Assembly: GCF_005484805.1 (NCBI RefSeq)
Contig: NZ_CP039432.1
Location: forward strand, 3,038,001 to 3,102,000
Source of the DNA: Rhodococcus sp. SGAir0479
GTDB lineage: Bacteria > Actinomycetota > Actinomycetes > Mycobacteriales > Mycobacteriaceae
Direction of reading: 5' to 3'
Length of the DNA: 64,000 nt
Numbering within the stretch: the stretch's first letter is position 1; the number at the start of each line of letters is the position of its first letter. Of this stretch, positions 40,507 through 50,142 are shown in pieces. Under the pieces are notes generated by a model. It ran no database searches and was not told where the DNA came from. It was given only the letters and a program-made list of their open reading frames with translations. The position numbers and the translations under genes were made by a program.

Positions 40507-42012
40507 TCAGTTCACCCGGTCGACGCGCGCCGGCATCGACGCGAGCAGGACGGTCTTCGCCTCGAGGTACGGCTGCAGGCCTTCGAGCCCGCCCTCGCGG
40601 CCGAGGCCGGACTGCTTGAACCCACCGAAGGCGATCCCGAAGTCCGTCTGGAACCCGTTGTGCCCGACGGTGCCGGAGCGCAGTTGCCGCGACACGGCCC
40701 ACGCGCGCTCGACGTCGTTCGTGAACACCGAGGCGTTGAGCCCGTAGACGGTGTCGTTGGCGATGTCGACGGCCCGGCTCTCGTCGTCGGCCGCGATGAC
40801 GCTCACGACGGGGCCGAAGATCTCCTCCCGCGCGATGGTCGAGTCGTTGTCGACGTTGCCGAAGACGGTCGGCTCGATGAAGAAGCCGCGGTCGAGGTGC
40901 GCAGGGCGTCGTCCGCCGGTCACCAGGCGGGCACCCTCCTCGCAACCCTTGGCGATCAGCCCCTCGACCTTCTCGAGCTGCCGGGCCATCGCGAGCGGAC
41001 CCATCTCGGTGGCCGCGTCGAACGGGTCGCCCACCCGGATGGCCGACATCGCGGCCCCCAGGGCGTCGACGAACTCGTCGTGGCGGTGGCGACTGACGAC
41101 GATGCGGGTGAGCGAGGCGCACACCTGGCCGGTCATGATCCGGGCGGACGTCGCGATGGACTGCGCCGCGGTCGCGAGGTCGTAGTCGTCGAGGATCACG
41201 CCGGCGGACTTGCCGCCGAGTTCGAGCGTGCAGCGCGCGATGCGCTCACCGCACAGCGACGCGATGCGGCGTCCGGCCGCCGTGGAGCCCGTGAAGGCGA
41301 CCTTGTCGATGCCGGGGTTGCGCACCAGCAACTCCGAGACCTCGCGGTCCGCGGTGACGACGTTGACGACTCCGGCGGGCAGTCCGCACGCCTCGGCGAT
41401 CTCGGCGAACGCGTAGACCGCACCCGGCGCCTCCGGCGACGCCTTGACCACGACGGTGCAGCCCGCGATCAGGGCAGGCGCGACCTTGTTGGCGAGCAGC
41501 CCGAGCGGACTGTTCCACGGGATGATCGCCGCTACGACGCCCACGGGCTCGCGGACCAGCAGGCCGACACCGCGGCCGGAGCTGGGCTGGTGCTCCTCGA
41601 CCCACTGGTAGTTGTCCGCGAGGCCGGCATAGAAGTCGAAGACGTCGCCCGAGCCGGCCGAGGCGTACGTCGACGCCGTCGCCAGGATCCCCATCTCGCT
41701 GGTCCAGATCGCCCCGAGCTCGGTGCTGCGCTCGCGGATCGCGGCGCCGATCGCGTGCAGGTAGGTGGCGCGCTCGGCGTGGGTCATCCGCGGCCACGGT
41801 CCGTGGTCGAACGCGGTGCGGGCCGCGTCGACCGCCCGGGCCATGTCCTGCGCGTCGGCCTCGGCGACGGACAGGAACACTTCCTCCGTGGCGGGGTTGA
41901 CCACGTCGAACCGGTTCGACGTCGACGGCGCGACCCAGTCGCCGCCGATGAACAGCTTGCCGGGGTGCTGCAACTTGGGGGACGCCTCGTTCGCGTCGAT
42001 CAGACCTGTCAT
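40507..42012 (-). CDS. Aldehyde dehydrogenase (NAD(P)+)
   Basis: A 501-residue aldehyde dehydrogenase. The N-terminal cofactor domain holds IIPWNSPLGLLANKVAPALI and the GSTAAGRRIA turn; the catalytic Glu lies in LELGGKSAGVIL and the catalytic Cys in MTGQVCASLTRI. It oxidises an aldehyde to the acid through a thiohemiacetal; the substrate is not evident. The ATG at 42012 gives family length; the open frame continues to 42420 only by running through tRNA-Tyr. It stands alone, bounded by its own terminator. Confidence 0.92.
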   Translation of the reverse strand: MTGLIDANEASPKLQHPGKLFIGGDWVAPSTSNRFDVVNPATEEVFLSVAEADAQDMARAVDAARTAFDHGPWPRMTHAERATYLHAIGAAIRERSTELGAIWTSEMGILATASTYASAGSGDVFDFYAGLADNYQWVEEHQPSSGRGVGLLVREPVGVVAAIIPWNSPLGLLANKVAPALIAGCTVVVKASPEAPGAVYAFAEIAEACGLPAGVVNVVTADREVSELLVRNPGIDKVAFTGSTAAGRRIASLCGERIARCTLELGGKSAGVILDDYDLATAAQSIATSARIMTGQVCASLTRIVVSRHRHDEFVDALGAAMSAIRVGDPFDAATEMGPLAMARQLEKVEGLIAKGCEEGARLVTGGRRPAHLDRGFFIEPTVFGNVDNDSTIAREEIFGPVVSVIAADDESRAVDIANDTVYGLNASVFTNDVERAWAVSRQLRSGTVGHNGFQTDFGIAFGGFKQSGLGREGGLEGLQPYLEAKTVLLASMPARVDRVN

Positions 42013-42174
42013 CGAGGAATCGGCTCCTTCGCACGTCCTGCGCCCGCCCTGTGACGAGCGCCACTGGGCACGGACGCTAGAGAGATGTGCGCGAGAAGAG
42101 ACCCACCGGTCTCGGCCAGTGGGATGGATCACACCGACGGGACGGTGGCGATGCGGCGGGAGGACCCCCGAAAA

Positions 42175-42214
42175 CAGTTCAGCCCCGACCCTTTTCGGGG
42201 CCGGGGCTGAACTG
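42175..42214 (-). terminator. Terminator of tRNA-Tyr
   Basis: CAGTTCAGCCCCG (42175-42187) pairs perfectly with 42202-42214, and inner CCC/GGG pairs extend the stem. Its upstream arm overlaps two bases of the encoded CCA end of tRNA-Tyr. Confidence 0.8.
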
Positions 42215-42298
42215 GTGGCAGGTGTAGGATTCGAACCTACGTAGGCGTAAGCCGACGGATTTACAGTCCGCTCCCATTGGCCGCTCGGGCAACCTGCC
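42213..42298 (-). tRNA. tyrT: tRNA-Tyr (GTA anticodon), CCA encoded
   Basis: A class II tRNA of 86 nt including an encoded CCA. Acceptor GGCAGGT/ACCTGCC, D-arm TGCCCGAGCGGCC, anticodon loop CTGTAAA (GTA), a long variable arm and T-arm GGTTCGAATCC. It is divergent from yajQ and is directly followed by a terminator. Confidence 0.96.
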
Positions 42299-42464
42299 TG
42301 GCTGCGCCCAGAGTTTCCTGCTCGCTCTGACGCGTATCGAAGAATACAACGAAGTCCCCCCGGATACGCAAACCGGGTGGATACGGGCGGTTGCGAACCG
42401 ATAGCGTCAGGGCAACCCACCGCTGTCCGGGGTGGGGTCGACCGCTATGGATTTGGAGTGCGCA

Positions 42465-42956
42465 GTGGCTGATTCGTCCTTCGACGTTGTGAGCAAGGTT
42501 GATCGTCAAGAGGTGGACAACGCTCTGCATCAGGCCGCGAAGGAGTTGAGCACCCGCTTCGACTTCCGCAATACCGGGGCCGGCATCGAGTGGTCCGGCG
42601 AGGAGACCATCACGCTCACCGCCGACACCGAGGAGCGCCTGAAGGCGGCCCTGGACGTGTTCAAGGAGAAGCTGATCCGCCGGGACATCTCGCTCAAGGC
42701 CTTCGACGCCGGCGAGCCGGCGCAGTCCGGCAAGATCTACAAGCTCAGCGGCTCGTTGGTGCAGGGCATCAGCAGCGAGAACGCCAAGAAGATCTCGAAG
42801 AAGATCCGTGACGAGGGCCCCAAGGGCGTCAAGGCGCAGATCCAGGGCGAGGAACTGCGGGTGAGCAGCAAGAAGCGCGACGACCTGCAGGCCGTCATCG
42901 CCCTGCTCAAGAACGAGGACTTCGGTATCGCCCTGCAGTTCGTCAACTACCGCTGA
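42465..42956 (+). CDS. yajQ: YajQ-family cyclic di-GMP/nucleotide-binding protein
   Basis: A 163-residue UPF0234/YajQ protein, exactly the usual length. It begins [20 protein letters not shown] and ends [12 protein letters not shown], both family hallmarks, and contains two ferredoxin-like halves. Homologues bind nucleotides or RNA, and one binds cyclic di-GMP; the role in actinobacteria is unknown. I chose the GTG at 42465 (GGAG 6 nt upstream) over the longer reading from 42432, which adds residues not found in the family. Confidence 0.93.
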   Translation: MADSSFDVVSKVDRQEVDNALHQAAKELSTRFDFRNTGAGIEWSGEETITLTADTEERLKAALDVFKEKLIRRDISLKAFDAGEPAQSGKIYKLSGSLVQGISSENAKKISKKIRDEGPKGVKAQIQGEELRVSSKKRDDLQAVIALLKNEDFGIALQFVNYR

Positions 42957-42972
42957 CGCTGCCGAGCCGGCA

Positions 42973-43013
42973 CGACGGGGCCGCACGCGACTCGATCGCG
43001 TGCGGCCCCGTCG
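42973..43013. terminator. Bidirectional terminator between yajQ and htpX
   Basis: A perfect 18-bp stem (arms 42973-42990 and 42996-43013) with a 5-nt loop lies between the convergent genes, 17 nt after yajQ and 38 nt after htpX. TTT follows on the plus strand. Confidence 0.85.
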
Positions 43014-43050
43014 TTTCGGACCGGAGGCCCTTCCCGACCGGAAGCCGGGC

Positions 43051-43959
43051 TCAGAACTCGCGGTACGTGGGCGGCAGACCGCCGTCGGACGGGCCGCCGC
43101 CGGCCATCTTCTCCAGGCGCGCGATCCGGTCCGCCATGGGCGGGTGGGTGGAGAACAGCTTCCCGACGCGGTCGCCGGCACGGAACGGGTTGGCGATCAT
43201 CATGTGCGACTGCGCCGCGATCTTGGGCTCCGGCGGCAGCGGCGCGGCCTGGGTGCCGCGATCGAGCTTGCGCAGCGCCGACGCGAGTGCGAGCGGATCG
43301 CCGGTCAGCTCGGCCCCGGACTGGTCGGCCTGATACTCGCGCGAGCGGGACACCGCGAGCTTGACGACGGTGGCCGCGATCGGACCCAGCAGCGACACCA
43401 GCAGCAACGCCAGGGGGTTCGCGCTCTGGCCGTCCCGTCCCCCGCCGAACATGTTCGCGAAGATCGCCATGTTCGCCAGGCCCGAGATGACCGCAGCCAT
43501 GGCCCCCGCGACCGACGAGATGAGGATGTCGCGGTTGTACACGTGGGACAGCTCGTGACCGAGCACGGCCCGCAACTCGCGCTCGTCGAGGATGTCGAGG
43601 ATCCCGCTGGTGCAGCACACCGCCGCATGCCGCGGGTTGCGGCCGGTCGCGAACGCGTTGGGCGCGGCCGTGGGGCTGATGTACAGCCGCGGCATCGGCT
43701 GGTGCGCGGCCGTCGCGAGCTCACGGACGATCCGGTAGATGACCGGCGCCTGCACCTCGGTGATCGGCTGCGCGTGCATGGCCCGCAGCGCCAGCTTGTC
43801 ACTGTTGAAGTAGGCCCACGCGTTGGTGCCGACGGCGAGCAGGATCGAGAAGATCAGGATGTTGCGATTCCCGAACAACGAGCCGATGAAGATGATCAGC
43901 GCCGACATTCCGACCAGCAGGCCGAACGTCTTGGCACCGTTTGCGTAACCGTGCACCAC
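43051..43959 (-). CDS. htpX: Membrane zinc metalloprotease HtpX
   Basis: A 302-residue M48 peptidase. Two N-terminal spans ([17 protein letters not shown] and [17 protein letters not shown]) precede the cytosolic catalytic region with zinc motif [11 protein letters not shown] and the third ligand in [11 protein letters not shown]; two more hydrophobic segments lie between them. HtpX degrades misfolded membrane proteins. The start is one of two adjacent GTG codons (43959 or 43956), with GGAAGAGG upstream. It follows the grcC-like gene on the same strand but beyond its terminator. Confidence 0.95.
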   Translation of the reverse strand: MVHGYANGAKTFGLLVGMSALIIFIGSLFGNRNILIFSILLAVGTNAWAYFNSDKLALRAMHAQPITEVQAPVIYRIVRELATAAHQPMPRLYISPTAAPNAFATGRNPRHAAVCCTSGILDILDERELRAVLGHELSHVYNRDILISSVAGAMAAVISGLANMAIFANMFGGGRDGQSANPLALLLVSLLGPIAATVVKLAVSRSREYQADQSGAELTGDPLALASALRKLDRGTQAAPLPPEPKIAAQSHMMIANPFRAGDRVGKLFSTHPPMADRIARLEKMAGGGPSDGGLPPTYREF

Positions 43960-44014
43960 TCGCCTCTTCCGTATCCGCCGCCACCCGGGCCCGGGACGGC
44001 TCCTGACATGACAA

Positions 44015-44051
44015 CGAACCAGCCCGGGAACGTGGTTCCCGGGCTGGTTCG
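44015..44051 (-). terminator. Terminator of the polyprenyl synthase gene
   Basis: A perfect stem of 17 bp (arms 44015-44031 and 44035-44051, CGAACCAGCCCGGGAAC) with a 3-nt loop, 20 nt after the stop at 44072. Confidence 0.85.
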
Positions 44052-44071
44052 AAGGCTACTTCAGCGGGTGG

Positions 44072-45100
44072 TCATCCGACCCGTTCGACGGTGTAGTCGA
44101 CGAGCCGCACCAGGGCGTCGTTCGCCGGCCCCTGCGGCAGCTGGGCCAGCTCCGCTCGCGCGCGGTCGGCGTACTCGCCGAGCTTCGCCTTGGCCGCCGC
44201 CATGCCGGGCGACCGATCGAGCAGCGCGAGGGCCTCGTCGACGTCGGCGTCCTCGGTCACCGGGCCGTCGAGGAGCACCCGCAGCCGGTCGGCGTCGGCG
44301 CCCTCCTCCCGCAGCGCGTACAGCACCGGCAGCGTGTGGACACCCTCGCGCAGGTCGGTCCCGGGGGTCTTGCCGGACTGCTCGGACGCCGACGAGATAT
44401 CGATGATGTCGTCGGCGATCTGGAAGGCGGTGCCGACCGCGTCACCGAGGCGTTCGAGCCGCGCGATCTGATCGGCGTCGGCGCCGGAGAACGTGCCACC
44501 GAAGCGGCCGCTGGCGGCGATGAGCGAGCCCGTCTTCTCCCACACCACCTTGAGGTAGTGCTCCACCGGATCCTGTGACTCGCGGGCACCGATCGTCTCG
44601 CGCATCTGGCCGGTGACGAGTTCGGCGAACGTCTCGGCGATGATCCGCACGGCCTCCGGGCCCAGCGTCGACACCAGGCGCGAGGCGTGCGCGAACAGGT
44701 AGTCCCCGGCCAGGATGGCGATGCTGTTGCCCCACCGCGCGTTGGCGCTGGGGGCGCCGCGGCGCATCGCGGCCTCGTCCATGACATCGTCGTGATACAG
44801 CGTGGCCAGGTGCACCAGTTCGACGACCGTGGCGGCGGTCACGACCGCGGGGTCGGTGCCCTCCGGGCCTAGCTGAGCCGTCAGCACGGTGAACAGGGGC
44901 CGGAAGCGCTTGCCGCCGGCCTTGGCCAGGTGCAGCGCCGCCTCGGTGAGGAAGTCCTCCCCGTCCGACAGCTCGCTGACCAGAAGCTCCTCGACGCGGG
45001 CGAGCCCGTCGCGCACGATGTTCGCGAGCTGCTGGTCGCCGAGATCGACTCCGGCGACGACAGTGCTCGACCCGTCAGTGCTCACGATGTCAGTACTCAT
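44072..45100 (-). CDS. grcC: Polyprenyl diphosphate synthase (GrcC-like, menaquinone side chain)
   Basis: A 342-residue all-trans polyprenyl synthase. The first Asp-rich motif is HDDVMDEAAMRRG and the second ADDIIDISS; the allylic-site GGKRFRP is also present. It condenses isopentenyl diphosphate units into the long tail of menaquinone. It matches mycobacterial GrcC1 in length (335) and in its place beside menJ and htpX. The ATG at 45100 fits the homologues; the frame stays open to 45196, but a likely -10 (TAGGTT) lies inside that extension. Confidence 0.9.
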   Translation of the reverse strand: MSTDIVSTDGSSTVVAGVDLGDQQLANIVRDGLARVEELLVSELSDGEDFLTEAALHLAKAGGKRFRPLFTVLTAQLGPEGTDPAVVTAATVVELVHLATLYHDDVMDEAAMRRGAPSANARWGNSIAILAGDYLFAHASRLVSTLGPEAVRIIAETFAELVTGQMRETIGARESQDPVEHYLKVVWEKTGSLIAASGRFGGTFSGADADQIARLERLGDAVGTAFQIADDIIDISSASEQSGKTPGTDLREGVHTLPVLYALREEGADADRLRVLLDGPVTEDADVDEALALLDRSPGMAAAKAKLGEYADRARAELAQLPQGPANDALVRLVDYTVERVG

Positions 45101-45222
45101 TCCTGTAGTCGGTGACGCCTCGGCAGGCCCGGAAAACGCAGAAACCACGGTAGTGAACCTAGCGTCAGTCATGCTCGTCACCACACCTGCCCTCACCGCG
45201 GTCGACGACCTCGGCCTGAGAA

Positions 45223-45228
45223 CATACT
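45223..45228 (+). promoter_or_regulatory. -10-like CATACT of menJ (possible leaderless start)
   Basis: CATACT ends 6 nt before the second of two adjacent GTG codons (45235) and 3 nt before the first (45232). No Shine-Dalgarno sequence is present. RNA would begin at or next to the start codon. Confidence 0.35.
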
Positions 45229-45231
45229 GGG

Positions 45232-46530
45232 GTGGTGGCCGAACCTTTCCCGACCTCGGGGTCCAGTGATGCGTCGAGCTCGTCCGCGGGTCCCGTCCCG
45301 AGCCTCCCGTCCCGCGCCCAGGTCCTGGTCGTCGGCGCCGGTCCGGCCGGCTCCGCGGCCGCCGCGTGGGCGGCCCGCGACGGCCGCGACGTCCTGCTGG
45401 TCGACGCCGCGACGTTCCCCCGCGACAAGACGTGCGGGGACGGGCTGACGCCGCGCGCCGTCGCCGAGCTCGACCGTCTCGGCCTGGGCGACTGGGTGCG
45501 CGAGCGCACCGTCAACCGGGGGCTACGGCTCAGCGGATGGGGGCAGGAACTGCAGCTGCCGTGGCCGGGCGGCAGCCTGCCGGCCGTCGGCAGCGCGGTC
45601 CCCCGCGCCGAACTCGACGACCGGCTCCGGCTCACCGCCGTCGAGTCGGGTGCACGGATGGTCGAGGGCGCCAAGGCCGTCGACGTGGTGCGGGACGGGG
45701 ACCGGGTCCGTGCGGTGACGTTGCGGACCGCCACCGGCACCCACACCGTCGCGTGCGACACGCTGATCGTCGCCGACGGTGTCCGCTCCCCCCTGGGCAA
45801 ACTCCTCGGCCGGCAGTGGCACCGCGAGACCGTCTACGGGGTGGCGGCGCGCGCCTACGTGTCCTCGGACCGCAGCAGCGATCCGTGGATCACCTCGCAT
45901 CTCGAACTGCGCGACGACGCCGGCGTCCTGCAGCCCGGCTACGGCTGGGTCTTCCCACTCGGCACCGGCGAGGTCAACATCGGGGTGGGGACGCTCGCGA
46001 CCGCGAAGCGTCCGGCGCCGGGCGCGTTACGGCCGCTGCTCGGTCTCTACGCCGACCAGCGGCGCGACGAGTGGGGCTTCGACGGCGACGTGCACTCGGT
46101 GGCGTCGGCGCTGTTGCCGATGGGCGGCGCGGTCTCCCACGTGGCCGGCCGCAACTGGGCGCTGATCGGCGACGCCGCGGCGTGCGTGAACCCGCTCAAC
46201 GGGGAGGGCATCGACTACGGCCTCGAAGGCGGCCGACTGGTGGCCCGGATCCTGGACGACGACGATCTCACCGACGTGTGGCCGGCGATCCTGCGTGAGC
46301 GCTACGGCCGCGCGTTCTCGATCGCGCGCCGGCTCGCGAACCTGTTGACCATGGCCCGGTTCCTGCCGGCGTCGGGGCCGGTCGCGATGCGCTCGCGCGC
46401 GATGATGACCGTCGCGGTGCGGGTGATGGGCAACCTGGTGACCGACGCCGACGCCGACGCCGTGGCCCGCGCGTGGCGGGCGTCGGGCGCGGCGTCGCTG
46501 CGCCTCGACGCGCGGCGTCCGTTCGACTGA
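45232..46530 (+). CDS. menJ: Menaquinone reductase MenJ (geranylgeranyl reductase family)
   Basis: A 432-residue FAD-dependent reductase. FAD motifs are VLVVGAGPAGSAAAAWAA (about residues 31-48), PRDKTCGDGLTPRAV and LIGDAAACVNPLNGEG (about 315-330). MenJ saturates one isoprene unit of menaquinone in mycobacteria; this gene has the same neighbours (grcC, menG). The N-terminal ~28 residues are Ser/Pro-rich. Start at GTG 45232 or the adjacent GTG 45235. It is divergent from grcC. Confidence 0.92.
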   Translation: MVAEPFPTSGSSDASSSSAGPVPSLPSRAQVLVVGAGPAGSAAAAWAARDGRDVLLVDAATFPRDKTCGDGLTPRAVAELDRLGLGDWVRERTVNRGLRLSGWGQELQLPWPGGSLPAVGSAVPRAELDDRLRLTAVESGARMVEGAKAVDVVRDGDRVRAVTLRTATGTHTVACDTLIVADGVRSPLGKLLGRQWHRETVYGVAARAYVSSDRSSDPWITSHLELRDDAGVLQPGYGWVFPLGTGEVNIGVGTLATAKRPAPGALRPLLGLYADQRRDEWGFDGDVHSVASALLPMGGAVSHVAGRNWALIGDAAACVNPLNGEGIDYGLEGGRLVARILDDDDLTDVWPAILRERYGRAFSIARRLANLLTMARFLPASGPVAMRSRAMMTVAVRVMGNLVTDADADAVARAWRASGAASLRLDARRPFD

Positions 46531-46536
46531 GCGGCG

Positions 46537-47235
46537 CTACCGCGTCGCGCGGTGCAGGGCGACGATGCCGCCGGTGAGGTTGCGCCACTGCACGTTGCGC
46601 CAGCCGGCGGCCTCGATGCGCTGCGCCAACTGCTCCTGCGTGGGCCACGCCCGAATCGACTCGGCGAGGTAGACGTACGCGTCGGGGTTGCTGCTCACCG
46701 CGCGCGCGACCTGCGGCAGGGCCTTCATGAGGTATTCCATGTAGACCGTGCGGAACGGACCGAACACCGGCGTGGAGAACTCGCACACGACGAGCCGTCC
46801 CCCGGGCTTGGTGACGCGTGCGATCTCGCGCAGGCCCGCGTCGAAGTCGGAGACGTTGCGCAGCCCGAACGAGATGGTGGCGGCGTCGAACACACCGTCG
46901 GCGTACGGCAGGTGCATCGCGTCGCCCGCGACCATGGGCACACCCCGGGACGCGCCCGCCTGCAGCATGCCCTTGGAGAAGTCGGTGGCGACCACCCAGG
47001 CGCCCGAACGGCCCAGTTCGACGGTGGAGACACCGGTGCCGGCCGCGAGGTCGAGCACCCGCTCCCCCGCCTGCAGCTCGAGCGCGGCGCGCGTCGCCTT
47101 CCGCCAGCTGCGGTCCTGACCGAAGGACAGGACGGTGTTCGTCAGGTCGTAGCGCTTCGCGACGCCGTCGAACATGGATGCGACCTCGTGCGGATCCTTT
47201 TCGAGCGAGGCCCGCGATCCGTGTGTTTCTGCCAC
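46537..47235 (-). CDS. menG: Demethylmenaquinone methyltransferase MenG (UbiE family)
   Basis: A 232-residue class I SAM methyltransferase of the UbiE/MenG family (mycobacterial MenG is 234). Conserved parts are [10 protein letters not shown]-like [16 protein letters not shown] loop [15 protein letters not shown] and [12 protein letters not shown]. It performs the last ring methylation of menaquinone. The GTG at 47235 has no Shine-Dalgarno; a -10-like TAGCGT (47244-47249) ends 8 nt upstream, suggesting a leaderless message. The stop faces the menJ stop 6 bp away (convergent). Confidence 0.95.
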   Translation of the reverse strand: MAETHGSRASLEKDPHEVASMFDGVAKRYDLTNTVLSFGQDRSWRKATRAALELQAGERVLDLAAGTGVSTVELGRSGAWVVATDFSKGMLQAGASRGVPMVAGDAMHLPYADGVFDAATISFGLRNVSDFDAGLREIARVTKPGGRLVVCEFSTPVFGPFRTVYMEYLMKALPQVARAVSSNPDAYVYLAESIRAWPTQEQLAQRIEAAGWRNVQWRNLTGGIVALHRATR

Positions 47236-47243
47236 GCCGGAAG

Positions 47244-47249
47244 ACGCTA
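47244..47249 (-). promoter_or_regulatory. -10-like TAGCGT of menG (possible leaderless start)
   Basis: TAGCGT fits TANNNT and stands 8 nt before the GTG start of menG, in the 23-bp gap after the PAP2 gene. A clear -35 is not seen. Confidence 0.4.
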
Positions 47250-47258
47250 CCAACCGGC

Positions 47259-47945
47259 TCACGCGTCGACGTCCGCCGCCGGGTTCTCCGCCGCCGGCTC
47301 CTGCGCCCGGGGCCGCCGGCCGAGGGCCCGGGCCCGGCCGCGCGCCCACGGCACGAGCATCACGACCACGGCGACGGTCACCGCGGCGCCCAGCACGGCG
47401 CCGGCGAGCACGTCGTGCGGGTAGTGGACGCCCTGCTGGACGCGGGCCAGCGCGATCAGCACGGCCAGCGCAGCCACGAGCCCGCGCTGCAGCGTCGACA
47501 GCATGCGTTCGGTGGCGAGCACGATCGCGGTCGCCAGGCCGACCGCGATGACGGTGTGGTTACTGGGGAACGACCAGTCCCCCGCGGCCGGACAGTCCGG
47601 CAGCGTCAGCTGGACGCGGCACGGCCGGTCCTCCGAGACGAAGGACTTGACGACCTCGCTCAGCGCGTACGCCACGACGACGCCGAACCCGCCCATCAGC
47701 AGATCCCCCAGGTGCCGCGAGCGGGTGCGCCACATCCGGGCGGCGAGGACCGCGAACAACGCGACCAGTACCAGCAGCGCGATGTCGGCGATCAGGCCGA
47801 TGCCCGGCAGATCCGCCGTGTGCGGGACGACGGCACGGTAGACGGCCGCGCTCACGTCGCGCAGCAGGAACAGCACCACCACGACGACCGCGGCGGCGAT
47901 GAGCATCATCCCCGCCCGCTCGTAGGACTTCGCACTCGCTCGCAT
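47259..47945 (-). CDS. PAP2-family membrane phosphatase
   Basis: A 228-residue membrane protein with about six spans. The phosphatase signature is complete: K...EDRPC ([12 protein letters not shown]), PSNH ([12 protein letters not shown]) and [12 protein letters not shown]. Such enzymes hydrolyse lipid phosphates or diphosphates, with active site facing outward. Its place directly before menG is suggestive of prenyl-phosphate turnover, but that is inference; undecaprenyl diphosphate recycling is equally possible. The C-terminal ~30 residues are basic then acidic and cytoplasmic. The ATG at 47945 is 18 bp from the preceding hairpin. Confidence 0.9.
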   Translation of the reverse strand: MRASAKSYERAGMMLIAAAVVVVVLFLLRDVSAAVYRAVVPHTADLPGIGLIADIALLVLVALFAVLAARMWRTRSRHLGDLLMGGFGVVVAYALSEVVKSFVSEDRPCRVQLTLPDCPAAGDWSFPSNHTVIAVGLATAIVLATERMLSTLQRGLVAALAVLIALARVQQGVHYPHDVLAGAVLGAAVTVAVVVMLVPWARGRARALGRRPRAQEPAAENPAADVDA

Positions 47946-47963
47946 TCGACCGAGGATAGAAAC

Positions 47964-47990
47964 CCTTCCTGAGTGAACTTCTCAGGAAGG
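47964..47990 (-). terminator. Intrinsic terminator of the menD-DUF3592 unit
   Basis: CCTTCCTGAG (47964-47973) pairs with 47981-47990 over 10 bp, followed on the minus strand by GGTTTCTAT. The stem overlaps the stop codon of the gene at 47982. Confidence 0.8.
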
Positions 47991-48425
47991 TCCGGTGTCG
48001 CGGCGGCGACGCAGCACCAGCAGGACGGGCACCGCGACCAGCCACGTCACGACGATCACCGAACCGGCGGGCACGATCGCCACGCGGGCGTCGCGCCCGG
48101 CGACCCGGACCAGGTCCGGATCGCTGCGCGCGTACTCGACGTCGATGCGCTGGCCCGCAGTCAGGTTGGTCGGGTAGAGCACGCCCAGTTTCGGGTTGTG
48201 GGTGATGCCGTCGGGCGTGACGAAGCTGACCGCGGACCGTAGCGAGCCCGCGGACAGCACCTCCGCGGTGGCGGTGCCCATGTCCGACTCGATGGTCCGG
48301 TCGTTGCGCCAGGCCGCGAGCACCAGCAGCACCGCCAGGATCGAGATACCGGCCGCGGCCACCACGACGCCGACGATCGCGCGGCGCGCCGTCCGGGGGC
48401 TGGGGCTGGGCTTCACCGACCGCAC
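47982..48425 (-). CDS. DUF3592-type membrane protein
   Basis: A 147-residue protein with two membrane spans (about residues 16-40 and 118-139) that bracket an extracytoplasmic beta domain (TATAEVLSAGS...GQRIDVEYARSDPDLVRV). This layout is that of DUF3592 proteins; the same kind of gene lies beside menD in mycobacteria. Function is unknown. The GTG at 48425 lies 7 bp after the menD stop, so it belongs to the menD unit. Confidence 0.75.
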   Translation of the reverse strand: MRSVKPSPSPRTARRAIVGVVVAAAGISILAVLLVLAAWRNDRTIESDMGTATAEVLSAGSLRSAVSFVTPDGITHNPKLGVLYPTNLTAGQRIDVEYARSDPDLVRVAGRDARVAIVPAGSVIVVTWLVAVPVLLVLRRRRDTGPS

Positions 48426-48432
48426 CGTCGCC

Positions 48433-50079
48433 TCACAACTGCGCCCGCACGGCGGCGTGCAGCTCCCGCAGTCCGGAACGCTCGGTGGCCACCTCGAGCA
48501 CCCGGATGCCCTCGCCGGGCGCCGCGAGGGCGGCGGTGAGCTCGGCCAGCGTCACCCGGGTGTGCGGCACCCGGTACGCGGCGCACAGCGCGGCCAGGTC
48601 CATGCCGTGCGGGGTGCCGAAGACCCGTTCGAACACCCCCGCGTACTGCGGATCGCCCTGCTCGAGCAGCTCGAAGATGCCGCCGCCGTCGTCGTTGGCG
48701 ACGACTATGGTCAGGTCCGCCGGCCGCGGTTCCCCGGTGCCGATGAGCAGCCCGGACGCGTCGTGCAGGAACGTCAGATCGCCCAGCAGCGCGATCGTGC
48801 GTCCCTCCGCCTCGTACGCGAGCGCGGCGCCCACCGCGGTGGACACGGTGCCGTCGATCCCGGCGACGCCGCGGTTGGAGAGCACCCGAACCCCGGCCCG
48901 CGGATAGCTCACCAGGGCCGCGTCGCGCACCGGGTTGGACGCGCCCAGCAGCAGCTGGTCCCCCGTCCCCAGGCTGTCCATGACGGCGGCCGCGACGTGC
49001 AGCCCGGTGGTCTCGGCGTGTGCGGCCAGCTGCGAGCGGACGGCCTTGTCGGCGTGCTCGGACAGGTGCCGGCACCGGTCCAGCCACGCCGCGTCCGGGG
49101 TTCCCGTCACCACCGCGCGGGTGCCGGTGGCGCGGACGTTGCCGGAGACGTCGGGCCAGCGCGGGCCGGTGGTGAGCGCGTACACCGAGACGGCCGGATC
49201 CGCGAGCAGCTTCGACACCGGCCGGTGCAGGGTGGGCCGGCCGGTGATGATCGCCTGCCGCGGCTTGAGCTGCGGCAGCGCCAGCGGGTGCAGCGGGACG
49301 CCGTGCAGCGGCGCGGTGGGCTCGGCGACCGTGGGCAGGCCCGCCAGCTCCGGCCGGTACGCGGCGCCGTGGCCGGAGATCACGACCGTGTCGGGGGTGA
49401 TGTCGAGGTCCACGGGCACGTCGAGGGTGGCGTGCGTGGTCGTCGTCCACGGCGCGCCGTCGGGGCGGCCCCCGGGCGTCAGGCCCTGGGAGTGGACGTC
49501 GGGGACGAGCGGTTCGCGCAGCGGAATGTCGAAGTGCACGGGACCGGCGTTGCCGGAGCGGGTGCCGCGCGCGGCCGCGAGCACCCGGCACACCGCCGAG
49601 CGCCACTGGCTGTTCTGTTCGTCGAAGCGGATGCCGCGCAGCGACTCGTCGCCCGCCTCCTCGGCCAGCCCCAGACTGATGGCGGCGCGCACCTGGCTGC
49701 CGAACAGTCCGAACTGCTCGACGGTCTGGTTGGCGCCGGTGCCCAGCATCTCGTAGGGCCGGTTGGCGCTGAGCACGATCAGTGGGATGCGGGCGTAGTT
49801 GGCCTCGAGCACCGCGGGACCCAGGTTGGCGACCGCGGTCCCCGACGTCATGACGACCGGGACGGGCCGCCCTCCCGCGACCGCCAGACCGATCGCCAGG
49901 AATCCGGCGGTGCGCTCGTCGATGCGCATGTGCAGGCGCAGCCGGCCCGCGGCGTCCGCGGCCTGCAACGCGAACGCGAGCGGAGCATTGCGGGAACCCG
50001 GGCAGAGCACGGCCTCACGTACCCCGCCGCGGATCATTTCGTCGACGACGGCGGTGGCTTGTGCAGTGGACGGATTCAC
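48433..50079 (-). CDS. menD: SEPHCHC synthase MenD
   Basis: A 548-residue thiamine-diphosphate enzyme that joins 2-oxoglutarate and isochorismate in menaquinone synthesis. N-terminal pyrimidine domain [15 protein letters not shown] and [13 protein letters not shown] (with the catalytic Glu); C-terminal diphosphate domain [13 protein letters not shown] through [16 protein letters not shown]. The length equals mycobacterial MenD (about 554). The GTG at 50079 lacks a well spaced Shine-Dalgarno; CAGTCT (50087-50092) ends 7 nt upstream and could be the -10 of a leaderless message. Confidence 0.96.
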   Translation of the reverse strand: MNPSTAQATAVVDEMIRGGVREAVLCPGSRNAPLAFALQAADAAGRLRLHMRIDERTAGFLAIGLAVAGGRPVPVVMTSGTAVANLGPAVLEANYARIPLIVLSANRPYEMLGTGANQTVEQFGLFGSQVRAAISLGLAEEAGDESLRGIRFDEQNSQWRSAVCRVLAAARGTRSGNAGPVHFDIPLREPLVPDVHSQGLTPGGRPDGAPWTTTTHATLDVPVDLDITPDTVVISGHGAAYRPELAGLPTVAEPTAPLHGVPLHPLALPQLKPRQAIITGRPTLHRPVSKLLADPAVSVYALTTGPRWPDVSGNVRATGTRAVVTGTPDAAWLDRCRHLSEHADKAVRSQLAAHAETTGLHVAAAVMDSLGTGDQLLLGASNPVRDAALVSYPRAGVRVLSNRGVAGIDGTVSTAVGAALAYEAEGRTIALLGDLTFLHDASGLLIGTGEPRPADLTIVVANDDGGGIFELLEQGDPQYAGVFERVFGTPHGMDLAALCAAYRVPHTRVTLAELTAALAAPGEGIRVLEVATERSGLRELHAAVRAQL

Positions 50080-50142
50080 GCCTTCCAGACTGGCAGACGC
50101 GGCGCCCGGCGCGCCGCGAGGGGCCGGTGCCAGGATGGTCGG

